The notes under the pieces are model-generated. The model did no database searches. It was not told the origin of the DNA and worked only from the letters and a program-made list of their open reading frames with translations. 64,000 nt of DNA from positions 372,001 to 436,000 of the forward strand of contig NZ_CP025938.1 in NCBI RefSeq assembly GCF_002893765.1, given 5' to 3'. This document shows positions 1 to 7,717 of the stretch, one piece after another (the stretch's first letter is position 1; each line of letters begins with the position of its first letter). The position numbers were made by a program, and so were the translations under genes. Source of the DNA: Tamlana carrageenivorans (GTDB lineage: Bacteria; Bacteroidota; Bacteroidia; Flavobacteriales; Flavobacteriaceae).

Positions 1-453
1 TTTCAAAAAATAGCAGTGTGTGAAATTCATTTGAATGAAAATGACGTACCTGCCGACGCTTCTTCCATCAAGTACAAATTGGTGAAAGTTTTAGAAAAAA
101 AGGACGACCCCAGAATGATCTTAAACGATATTTGGGCCGCTACCCACGTTGAAGGCGTTGCCCTTGACACGAATAATAATGAGCCACCCTACTTAGAAAT
201 CAACATCGCCAAACTCATGATTTCAGGTACCGATGGTTGTAATAATTTCTCGGGAAGCATCAAAAAACTTAACACGAACACCATAGCGTTGGGTCCTATT
301 GCTATGACTAGAAAAATGTGCCCCAATATGGAAGTTCCTGATCGTTTTAGCAAATCTTTAACCCTTTCTACAACCTATAAGAGAGATGGTTTAACGCTTT
401 ATTTTTATGATTCTGAAGGTCACGAAACCCTACGTTTTAATAAAGCAGACTAA
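1..453 (+). CDS. META-domain (HslJ-like) protein, 5' end outside the window
   Basis: The reading frame is open to the first base of the window (FQKIAVCEIHL...), so the GTG at 16 is not a convincing start and the gene probably begins upstream. The segment from about residue 35 to the end resembles the META/DUF306 domain of HslJ-type proteins: an ILNDIWAA opening, then GTDGCNNFSG with the typical Gly-Cys-Asn-x-Phe-x-Gly core, a late Cys (KMCPNMEVPD) and a C-terminal strand ending ETLRF. Such domains are usually in secreted or lipid-anchored envelope proteins; the signal peptide, if any, lies outside the window. Function is not known beyond the fold. The next gene starts 58 bp downstream in the same direction. 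Confidence 0.7.
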   Translation, partial: FQKIAVCEIHLNENDVPADASSIKYKLVKVLEKKDDPRMILNDIWAATHVEGVALDTNNNEPPYLEINIAKLMISGTDGCNNFSGSIKKLNTNTIALGPIAMTRKMCPNMEVPDRFSKSLTLSTTYKRDGLTLYFYDSEGHETLRFNKAD

Positions 454-511
454 AACGTTTAATAATTCCGCTATTAAGATACCCCCTAATTAATAACACA
501 AAATAATACCC

Positions 512-1339
512 ATGAAACAATTCCTATTTATTTGTGCCCTTGTACTTTTTACTGCCTGTGAAAAAGACGAAGCACCAAAAGATTATTCGGCTGAGAATGA
601 TGCAGAAATTCAAGCTTACCTCAGTGAAAACAACCTAGATGCTAAAAAAAGTGGTACTGGTTTATATTATATTATTGAAGACCAAGGAACAGGAGCAGTA
701 CCAAAAGCCGACGACCGTGTAAAGGTTGCCTATAAAGGATATTTTACCGACGGTACGGTTTTCGAAGAAAATGAAGAAGGCATATCTATTCCTCTAAACT
801 ACCTTATTAGAGGGTGGGTTGAAGGACTTGGGTATATGAAAGAGGGTGGAAAAGGCACTTTAATCATCCCTGCTCATTTGGCCTATGGCGATGTAGATAA
901 AGGAAATATCCCAAGAGGCTCAGTCATTATTTTTGATATCGAACTCATTTATGTGAATTATGCTACCGAAAACGAGAAAGACATTAAAGCTTATTTAGAA
1001 GAAAACAATATTGAAAACGTTACTAGGGCCTACTCGGGCTTGCACTACAAGATTCATAACCAAGGAACAGGTGATAAACCCAAAGAAACCGATGTTGTAA
1101 GTGTTACTTACAAGGGAGAATTTTTAGATGGAAAAGAGTTTGACAAAAGCACTTCTGAAGTGAGTTTCGATTTATCTAGAGTCATTAAAGGATTTTCTGA
1201 AGGGATATCCATGCTTAATGAAGGTGGTAGCGCTACTTTGTACATCCCTGCCCATTTAGCTTACGGAAATGCAGGACAGGGAAGTATTCCTCCTGGAGCC
1301 GTTCTTATTTTTGAGGTGGAACTTGTTAAAATAAATTAA
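512..1339 (+). CDS. Lipoprotein with two FKBP-type peptidyl-prolyl isomerase domains
   Basis: The 275-aa product starts with a short hydrophobic signal ending in the lipobox LFTAC (Cys about residue 16), so it is predicted to be lipid-anchored in the envelope. Two FKBP_C domains follow in tandem, about residues 40-150 and 165-275. Each has the family pattern: GTGxxP, a VxVxYKGxFxDGxxF strand, a GxxEGxxxMxEGGxxTLxIPAHLAYG segment, and a final strand xIxFDIELxxxx or xLIFEVELVKI. This indicates cis-trans prolyl isomerisation or chaperone activity on exported proteins. Most flavobacterial lipoprotein FKBPs have one domain; here the two copies have clearly diverged, so the duplication is old. A hairpin terminator follows. 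Confidence 0.88.
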   Translation: MKQFLFICALVLFTACEKDEAPKDYSAENDAEIQAYLSENNLDAKKSGTGLYYIIEDQGTGAVPKADDRVKVAYKGYFTDGTVFEENEEGISIPLNYLIRGWVEGLGYMKEGGKGTLIIPAHLAYGDVDKGNIPRGSVIIFDIELIYVNYATENEKDIKAYLEENNIENVTRAYSGLHYKIHNQGTGDKPKETDVVSVTYKGEFLDGKEFDKSTSEVSFDLSRVIKGFSEGISMLNEGGSATLYIPAHLAYGNAGQGSIPPGAVLIFEVELVKIN

Positions 1340-1397
1340 AAAATTGCAACCTATATAAATTTCAGTGCTGTTATAATGAAACAGACACCTCTGATCT

Positions 1398-1434
1398 AAA
1401 AAAAGCTACTTCTACCCTGAAAGTAGCTTTTTTT
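1398..1434 (+). terminator. Rho-independent terminator after the FKBP gene
   Basis: AAAAAGCTACTT (1400-1411) pairs with AAGTAGCTTTTT (1421-1432) around a 9-nt loop and ends in a T run. It closes the FKBP transcript before the MOSC gene. Confidence 0.85.
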
Positions 1435-1481
1435 ATTAATTTTGACATCAGTTCAATTTTAATTATTTTAAAAAATATCTT

Positions 1482-2117
1482 TTGAAAATAACATCTACCA
1501 ATACCGCCAAGCCAACCACGATTATCTGGAACAATGAAGAAGTAACCACGGGCATTTTTAAAACCCCAACAGCTTCAGCCATTTTTCTAGGACACAGTGA
1601 TGTTGAAAACGATACCGTAACCGACAGAAAGTATCATGGAGGTGAATTTAAGGCATGTTATTTATTCTCAAAAGATCATTATCCGTACTGGAAAGGACTT
1701 TATCCAAATTTAAACTGGAATTACGGCATGTTTGGTGAAAACCTAACTGTAGAAGGTTTAGATGAAACTAAAATTCAGGTTGGAGATATTTACCGTGTGG
1801 GAACTGCTTTAGTACAGATTAGCGAACACCGAGAGCCTTGTTTTAAATTGGGCGTTAAGTTTAAAACACAAGAGGTTTTAAAACAGTTCATACATCATGG
1901 TTTTTGTGGTACCTATATCCGAGTAATAGAAGAAGGCCATGTGCAAAACGGAGATACATTTACCTTGGTTAAGCCAGCAGAAAACAGCCTAACCACCTCA
2001 GAACTCTTCCATTTAATTTTTGACAAAACTAAAAACCAAGACCTGCTTTTAAAAGCCACAAATAACGAAGCCTTAGCTCCAAAGCTTCGAAATGATGTTA
2101 AAAAGCTAATAGATTAA
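1482..2117 (+). CDS. MOSC domain-containing protein (YiiM-like)
   Basis: The 211-aa product carries a MOSC domain over about residues 20-165. The recognisable parts are VTDRKYHGGEFKACYLFSKDHYPYW, FGENLTVEGLDE, VQISEHREPCFKLGVKF with the conserved Cys, and GFCGTYIRVIEEG. MOSC domains are used by molybdenum-cofactor sulfurases and by YiiM-type proteins that detoxify N-hydroxylated bases with molybdenum cofactor; this stand-alone form resembles the latter. The start is TTG at 1482: the frame upstream reaches a stop at 1443 without an ATG, so no better start exists. The C-terminal 45 residues are helical and lie outside the domain. It is probably cytoplasmic. Confidence 0.82.
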   Translation: MKITSTNTAKPTTIIWNNEEVTTGIFKTPTASAIFLGHSDVENDTVTDRKYHGGEFKACYLFSKDHYPYWKGLYPNLNWNYGMFGENLTVEGLDETKIQVGDIYRVGTALVQISEHREPCFKLGVKFKTQEVLKQFIHHGFCGTYIRVIEEGHVQNGDTFTLVKPAENSLTTSELFHLIFDKTKNQDLLLKATNNEALAPKLRNDVKKLID

Positions 2118-2178
2118 AGACTTACTATTTTATAAAAATTAGGTTTTGTTGTATCTCATTTTTTTGTACTTTTAGTTT

Positions 2179-2559
2179 ATGAGCAAGACAACAAAAAAAT
2201 TAAAGTTACAGCAGTATAGCGATATTTATATTCTGAACAAACCGGAATCTTTTGATGATACTTTCAAAGACATTTCATATTCAGAATCTATTGTAACCAC
2301 TTCCTGTGTGGAGTGTGCTTTGGTGTTCTCACAAACCAAAGATGAATTTATCAATCAAATGCTCACCTTATTCCCAAGGTTGTTAGACCATTCTGTAGTT
2401 TGGGTATTTTATCCTAATGATACTTCTATTAGTGAAATTTCAAAATTACATATCGAGCTAGACTGGGATTTTTTAGGCGATTACCGTTTAAAACCCACTA
2501 AATTAATCGCCATAGACAACACATGGAATGCCATGAAGATTAAAAAGATTCATGTCTAA
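2179..2559 (+). CDS. DUF3052-like small protein
   Basis: This 126-aa protein has no signal peptide. Its order of motifs matches my memory of the DUF3052 family: an opening IYILNKPESFDDTF, an acidic-to-hydrophobic ALVFSQTKDEFINQML, then VVWVFYPNDTS, and a C-terminal KLIAIDNTWNAMKIKK, where the family has AVDxxWSGLK. These proteins look like small Rossmann-type folds without known activity. The neighbours give no functional hint. ATG at 2179 is the first start after the upstream stop. Family assignment is moderate because it rests on recalled motifs only. Confidence 0.65.
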   Translation: MSKTTKKLKLQQYSDIYILNKPESFDDTFKDISYSESIVTTSCVECALVFSQTKDEFINQMLTLFPRLLDHSVVWVFYPNDTSISEISKLHIELDWDFLGDYRLKPTKLIAIDNTWNAMKIKKIHV

Positions 2560-2670
2560 AAGATCCTTTTCGGAATAATACTACTTTTCAGCTCCTATTC
2601 AAAATACTAAGGTTCCTTTTTGAAACTATCTATTGTTATTTTAAAACAACATCCCTAATTCCTTTTCAAT

Positions 2671-2678
2671 TATCTTTG
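2671..2678 (+). promoter_or_regulatory. Bacteroidetes -7 box (TATCTTTG) for the radical SAM gene
   Basis: TATCTTTG matches the Bacteroidetes housekeeping sigma -7 consensus TAnnTTTG and lies 22 bp before the TTG start at 2700. I do not see a clear -33 TTG at the usual distance. Confidence 0.55.
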
Positions 2679-2699
2679 TGCCTATATATTGCATAAATT

Positions 2700-4889
2700 T
2701 TGAAAGACCTCTTACTTATTACCCCGCCTTTTACACAACTCAATACGCCCTACCCTGCTACGGCATACTTGAAAGGCTTCCTTAATACGAAAAACATTAG
2801 TGCTTTTCAAATGGATTTGGGTATTGAAGTTATTTTAGAATTATTCAATAAAAAAACCTTCGAGGAATTATTTCATTTAGCTGCCAAAAACCAACGCATT
2901 GTATCAGATAATTGTCAGCGTATTTACGCCCTAAGAGAGGCCTATTTAGCCCCTTTAGATGATATCATCCAATTTCTTCAGGGCAAAAACCAGAGTTTAG
3001 CTCGACAAATTTGCACCGATCATTATTTACCTCGTGCCTCGCGTTTCAATCAGTTGGACGATATGGACTGGGCCTTCGGCTCGATGGGATTTCAAGATAA
3101 GGCCAAGCATCTGGCCACTTTGTATCTCGAAGATTTATCCGATTTCATTATTGAATGCATCGATGATAATTTTGGATTTAGCCGATATGCTGAGCGTTTA
3201 GGTCAGAGTGCTCATAGTTTTAATGAACTCTATTCGAATTTAGAAGAGCAGCCCACTTACATCGATCAAATAACACTTGACATTCTTGATAATCGCATTA
3301 AAGCTACACAACCCAAGTTAATTTGTTTTTCGGTACCCTTTCCAGGGAATTTGTACAGTGCTTTTCGTTGTGCTCAATATATTAAAACTCATTTTCCTGA
3401 AATTAAAATCGCCATGGGTGGCGGATTTCCAAACACTGAATTACGGTCATTAACCGATGTTCGAGTTTTTGAATTTTTCGATTTCATCACTCTAGATGAT
3501 GGTGAATTACCCATCGAATTATTATACCACAACCTCGTTGGAAACGATTCTCCTCCACTTTACAAACGCACCTTTTTACTAGAAAACGGTAAGGTTTCAT
3601 ATAAAAATAACAGCCCCAAACCTGATTATAAACAGCTTGAAATAGGGACTCCCGACTATTCCGATTTACACCTAGACCAATACATTTCGGTAATTGAAAT
3701 TGCAAATCCCATGCACAGTTTATGGAGTGATGGCCGATGGAATAAACTTACCATGGCACATGGTTGCTACTGGGGGAAATGTACTTTTTGTGACATATCA
3801 TTAGATTACATTAAAATCTACGAACCTATCACCGCTAAATTATTGGTGGATCGTATGGCGCAAATCATAGCTCAAACAAGAGAAAACGGATTCCATTTTG
3901 TAGATGAAGCCGCGCCTCCTTCCCTTATGAAAGCTCTAGCTCTAGAGATTTTAAAACGAAAAATGACGGTGACTTGGTGGGCAAATATTCGTTTTGAAAA
4001 AAATTTCACCCACGATTTATGTCAGCTTTTAAAAGCTTCTGGCTGCATTGCCGTTTCTGGAGGTTTGGAAGTAGCCTCCGATCGCTTACTAAAATTGATA
4101 GACAAAGGGGTTACCGTGGAGCAAGTTGCCCAAGTGACCCGCAATTTCACCGAAGCAAACATCATGGTACACAGTTACCTCATGTACGGTTACCCAACAC
4201 AAACCATTCAAGAAACGGTTGATAGCTTAGAAATGGTGCGCCAATTGTTTGAACTTGGCATTATTCAGTCTGGCTTCTGGCATCAGTTTGCTCTTACAGC
4301 TCACAGTCCCATTGGTCAAAATCCAGACGCTTATAACATTACTCCGCACTATAAGAACATCAGCTTTGCAAACAACGATATCGATTTTTCAGACAATACA
4401 GGCATAGACCACCACATGTTTAGTTTCGGATTAAAAAAATCCTTGTTTAATTTCATGCACGGTATTGGATTCGATTTACCTCTACAAGATTGGTTTGATT
4501 TTAAAATTCCACACACCACTATTCATCGTGATTTCATTTATGATAGCCTAGAAACACCTGTAGATTTCAAATTAAAACCACGAGGAAAAGTCCTTTGGTT
4601 AGGATCACACCCTTTAGTTAGTGAATTTTCAAAAACTAAAAAAGGAAATACTTATGCCTATTTAAAACTCTCATTTCATTTAAAAACGGATACGATCGAT
4701 ATAACGCTCAACAAAAATCATGGCGATTGGTTTACAGATATCTTTGGTAAACTCACACCAAATAATGAGCAATTACTAACGCTTTCCGAATTGAAAAAAG
4801 ATTTTGAAAGCCATTTTGACAATTTTGAATTGTTCTGGTTTTCAAAACCTATTATGACTTTAAGGGAAAACGGACTTTTGGTTTTATAA
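2700..4889 (+). CDS. B12-binding domain / radical SAM protein
   Basis: The 729-aa product has a cobalamin-binding-like Rossmann region (about residues 195-285, with LICFSVPFPGN and IAMGGGFPNTELR) followed by a radical SAM barrel. The cluster motif at about residue 355 reads AHGCYWGKCTFCDIS. The first two cysteines are four residues apart, giving CX4CX2C and not the canonical CX3CX2C. The aromatic residue before the last Cys is kept. Later parts include SGGLEVASDRLLKLIDKGVT and SYLMYGYPTQT, typical barrel elements of this group. The start is TTG at 2700, giving MKDLLLITPPFTQLNTPYPA, a normal opening for B12-radical SAM proteins. The substrate is unknown and the neighbouring genes do not suggest a pathway. 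Confidence 0.82.
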   Translation: MKDLLLITPPFTQLNTPYPATAYLKGFLNTKNISAFQMDLGIEVILELFNKKTFEELFHLAAKNQRIVSDNCQRIYALREAYLAPLDDIIQFLQGKNQSLARQICTDHYLPRASRFNQLDDMDWAFGSMGFQDKAKHLATLYLEDLSDFIIECIDDNFGFSRYAERLGQSAHSFNELYSNLEEQPTYIDQITLDILDNRIKATQPKLICFSVPFPGNLYSAFRCAQYIKTHFPEIKIAMGGGFPNTELRSLTDVRVFEFFDFITLDDGELPIELLYHNLVGNDSPPLYKRTFLLENGKVSYKNNSPKPDYKQLEIGTPDYSDLHLDQYISVIEIANPMHSLWSDGRWNKLTMAHGCYWGKCTFCDISLDYIKIYEPITAKLLVDRMAQIIAQTRENGFHFVDEAAPPSLMKALALEILKRKMTVTWWANIRFEKNFTHDLCQLLKASGCIAVSGGLEVASDRLLKLIDKGVTVEQVAQVTRNFTEANIMVHSYLMYGYPTQTIQETVDSLEMVRQLFELGIIQSGFWHQFALTAHSPIGQNPDAYNITPHYKNISFANNDIDFSDNTGIDHHMFSFGLKKSLFNFMHGIGFDLPLQDWFDFKIPHTTIHRDFIYDSLETPVDFKLKPRGKVLWLGSHPLVSEFSKTKKGNTYAYLKLSFHLKTDTIDITLNKNHGDWFTDIFGKLTPNNEQLLTLSELKKDFESHFDNFELFWFSKPIMTLRENGLLVL

Positions 4890-4965
4890 AAATGAAATCA
4901 CTTTCAGATAAAAAAGAATCATATTCTTATTTTTTCCGCTAAAGGAAAGCCAACACAATTTCCAC

Positions 4966-4973
4966 TATCTTTG
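4966..4973 (+). promoter_or_regulatory. Bacteroidetes -7 box (TATCTTTG) for the DEAD-box helicase gene
   Basis: TATCTTTG fits TAnnTTTG and ends 14 bp before the ATG at 4988, giving a very short leader. No good -33 element is visible. Confidence 0.5.
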
Positions 4974-4987
4974 CGGAAACTTTCTAC

Positions 4988-6229
4988 ATGTCATTTAAAG
5001 ATTTAAAACTCAACAGGCCAATTTTAAGAGCTGTAGCTGAAGCTGGATATGATAATCCGACTTTAGTTCAAGAAAAAACCATCCCTTTAATATTAGAAAA
5101 AAAGGATATGATTGTTTCGGCTCAAACCGGAACAGGGAAAACAGCTTCCTTTGCTCTGCCTATACTTCAATCTTTATTTGACCGACAAGATGCCCCAAAA
5201 AAAGGTAAACAAGTAAAAGCCCTCATTGTAAGCCCTACCAGAGAATTGGCATCACAAATTAGCGACAACTTTAATAAATATAGCACCTATACTAATTTAA
5301 GAACAGCGGTTGTTTACGGTGGTATTTCAATTGAACCTCAAAAGGAAGTTTTAAAAAAAGGAGTCGATATTTTAATAGCAACTCCAGGTCGATTATTAGA
5401 TTTACACAAACAAGATATTGTCAATTTAGATTATGTTGAAACGCTTGTTTTAGATGAAGCCGATTTGATGTTAGACATGGGTTTTATTGATGATGTTAAA
5501 AAAATTGAACGCCTTTGCACCAAAGAAAAACAAATTTTACTTTTTTCGGCAACTATTCCATACAAGGTAGAACAATTAGCAAATTTAATATTAAATAACC
5601 CTGAACGTATTGAAGTTGCTCAGAACGCTTCAACCTCAAAAAATGTTAATCAATTGCTTTATTATGTGCCTAAACGCAATAAAATTGAGTTGTGTTTACA
5701 CTTACTAAGAAATACGATTAAAGGCCATATTATCATTTTCAGACGTACCAAATTTGGCGTTGAAAAACTGGAACAAACCTTGCTTAAAAATGGTTATAAA
5801 GTAGAAAGTATCCACGGTGACAAAAGTCAGACTGCAAGACAGGATGCTTTAAGTAAATTCAAAAATAGGGATGCTAATATTTTAATAGCTACCGATGTTG
5901 CAGCGCGTGGCATTGACATCAATGATTTAGATGCTGTTATTAACTTTGATTTACCAAATATCCCTGAAACCTATGTCCATCGTATTGGACGAACGGCTAG
6001 AGCGGGTAATACAGGCGTAGCATATTCGCTGTGTTCTGCTGATGAGAAGACTTATGTACAAACCATACAACAGCTCATTCAAATCCAATTAGACGTTATT
6101 GAAGACCACCCATATCCATTAGACCCCAAGGCCAAGCCTATTGTTCATAAATCCAAAAAAACGGGAAGTAAACACAAAAAAGGGCGAAAAAGTGAGGCTT
6201 CAAAAAAGAAAAAGAAACGCTGGTATTAA
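4988..6229 (+). CDS. DEAD-box ATP-dependent RNA helicase (RhlE/DeaD-like)
   Basis: The 413-aa protein contains the DEAD-box motifs in order: a Q-motif region (NPTLVQEKTIP), AQTGTGKT (motif I, about residue 45), PTRELA (Ia), TPGR (Ib), DEAD (II, about 156), SAT (III, about 187), then the second RecA domain with IATDVAARGID (V) and HRIGRTARAG (VI). It ends in a Lys/Arg-rich tail that probably binds RNA. Such proteins unwind short RNA duplexes in ribosome assembly or mRNA turnover in the cytoplasm. The length is that of a minimal RhlE-type enzyme. It is transcribed alone: its own -7 box lies upstream and a hairpin terminator lies at 6377-6420. Confidence 0.93.
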   Translation: MSFKDLKLNRPILRAVAEAGYDNPTLVQEKTIPLILEKKDMIVSAQTGTGKTASFALPILQSLFDRQDAPKKGKQVKALIVSPTRELASQISDNFNKYSTYTNLRTAVVYGGISIEPQKEVLKKGVDILIATPGRLLDLHKQDIVNLDYVETLVLDEADLMLDMGFIDDVKKIERLCTKEKQILLFSATIPYKVEQLANLILNNPERIEVAQNASTSKNVNQLLYYVPKRNKIELCLHLLRNTIKGHIIIFRRTKFGVEKLEQTLLKNGYKVESIHGDKSQTARQDALSKFKNRDANILIATDVAARGIDINDLDAVINFDLPNIPETYVHRIGRTARAGNTGVAYSLCSADEKTYVQTIQQLIQIQLDVIEDHPYPLDPKAKPIVHKSKKTGSKHKKGRKSEASKKKKKRWY

Positions 6230-6376
6230 CTTTTAAAATTAGTGCTTTCATCGCAATATATGACACGTATCTGCACTACTAGATGCTTTTATTAAACAAG
6301 ATAAATTACAGGCTATTCTATAAAACATAAAAAGGCACATTCAGAATTTAGCTCAATTGAGTAATACTCAGATATT

Positions 6377-6420
6377 AAAAACCAAGAATTGATTAAATAT
6401 CAGTCTTGGTTTTTTGTTTT
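6377..6420 (+). terminator. Rho-independent terminator after the helicase gene
   Basis: AAAAACCAAGA (6377-6387) pairs with TCTTGGTTTTT (6404-6414) and runs into a long T tract. It lies just before the left end of the IS4-type element. Confidence 0.85.
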
Positions 6421-6426
6421 TTTATC

Positions 6427-7582
6427 ATTAGTGTCCAATAAAAGATTTTAAAAGCGGGATTTCCAAGATAGGATTTCCCGCTTATTTTGTATCTTGAAGT
6501 TATCACACATCCAAGATATGAATAAAAGTAAAAACTTTAGCGGACAACCCATAATCAAACAGGTATTAAATTTCATTTTGCCCAAAGATGTTCATCGGAC
6601 AGCCAAAAAGCACAACAGCGATCGCTATACCAAAAAGTTTACCACCTATGAGCATTTGGCCACTATGGTATTTACCGTGATCAGTGGCTGTAGCTCACTT
6701 CGTGAGGTTTCCAGTATTATGCTTGCCTGCGAGGGAAAGATCAACCATCTAGGACTCACGGACTTTCCAAAACGCAGTACCTTGTCAGATGCTAACAGGA
6801 GAAGAAGCTCTGAAGTATTTGCCGATATTTATCATTTACTCTACAAACGTTACCATCGCTTTTTATCGGACAGCAGACCCTTAGAACCTGCAGTGAAGAA
6901 CCTTAAAATCGTTGATTCCTCGACCATACCCCTATTTAGTGACATTCTTAAAGGTGTAGGAAGGAACCCGCTCAACAGCAAAAAGAAAGGAGGTATCAAG
7001 ATGCATACTATGATAAACGCCATGGAAGACGTTCCTTGTCTGATTAAGTTTTCAAGCGCGGCCACGCACGACCACGCTTTTTCCCTGAGGAGAATCGCTT
7101 TTTGGCACGAAAAGCACCAAAAAGTTTATGAGTTCATCACTAATAATTATGATCTTGATGCAGACAAAATAGCCGACATCTATAAAAATAGGTGGCAGAT
7201 TGAGACGATGTTCAAGCGGCTTAAACAGAACTTTCCGCTAAAGTATTTTTTGGGAGACAATCAAAATGCCATCGAAATACAAATCTGGGTCAGTTTGATA
7301 ATCCAGCTCATTATGCTTGTGATCCAAAGAAAAACCCAAAGAAACTGGGCTTATTCCAATATGATGTCCGTCATACGATACCATTTGATGACATATATCG
7401 ATTTGTTCAAATTCCTGAAAAACCCAGAAGCTAATTGGGAAGAGATTACAACCAAAAACATTGGGCAATTAAGCCTTTTTGACCCATAAGGAGGTTCTGT
7501 TTTCAAAATAAAGAGTGCGATCAATAAAAAAGGCCAACACCAAAGCTTTTTTAGCTAATTCTGTTTTTTATCGGACAATAAT
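6427..7582 (+). mobile_element. IS4-type insertion sequence, internally deleted
   Basis: Imperfect terminal inverted repeats bound the element: ATTAGTGTCCAATAAAA at 6427-6443 and TTTTATCGGACAATAAT at 7566-7582, with 15 of 17 positions pairing. Inside is one transposase gene that has lost about 80 codons. I could not find a convincing target-site duplication in the flanks, so either the insertion is old or the true ends differ by a few bases. About 1156 bp, shorter than a full IS4-type element because of the deletion. Confidence 0.7.
6518..7489 (+). pseudogene. IS4-family transposase missing its second catalytic Asp region
   Basis: The frame starts at ATG 6518 (MNKSKNFSGQP); an in-frame TTG at 6494 is possible but unneeded. 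The N-terminal DUF4372-like part and the first catalytic Asp (KIVDSSTIPLF) are present. The C-terminal signature is also there: YKNRWQIETMFKRLKQNFPLKYFLG, with R, E and K of the Y-R-E-K motif. Between ATHDHAF and SLRRIAFW (about base 7078) the usual segment with the second Asp (FDKGYxDY) and the strands after it is gone, roughly 80 residues, without a frameshift. The product (323 aa against about 390-400 for relatives) therefore lacks one DDE residue and should be inactive. The deletion call rests on recalled family sequences. Confidence 0.75.
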
Positions 7583-7717
7583 ATTTTTAAAATTATATTC
7601 TATCCTAGAAAACACACACGAACCTGTTTAAATGATGATTTTAATTATTAATCCATTATAACGAAGCATTTCAATTGACCAAACAGACCAAGAACACCTT
7701 TATAACCATAAAAAAAA

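Noticed and set aside
6420..7590. Target-site duplication around the first IS4-type element
   Set aside because: Flanking sequences on the two sides do not match in any offset that I tried; only AT-rich similarity remains.
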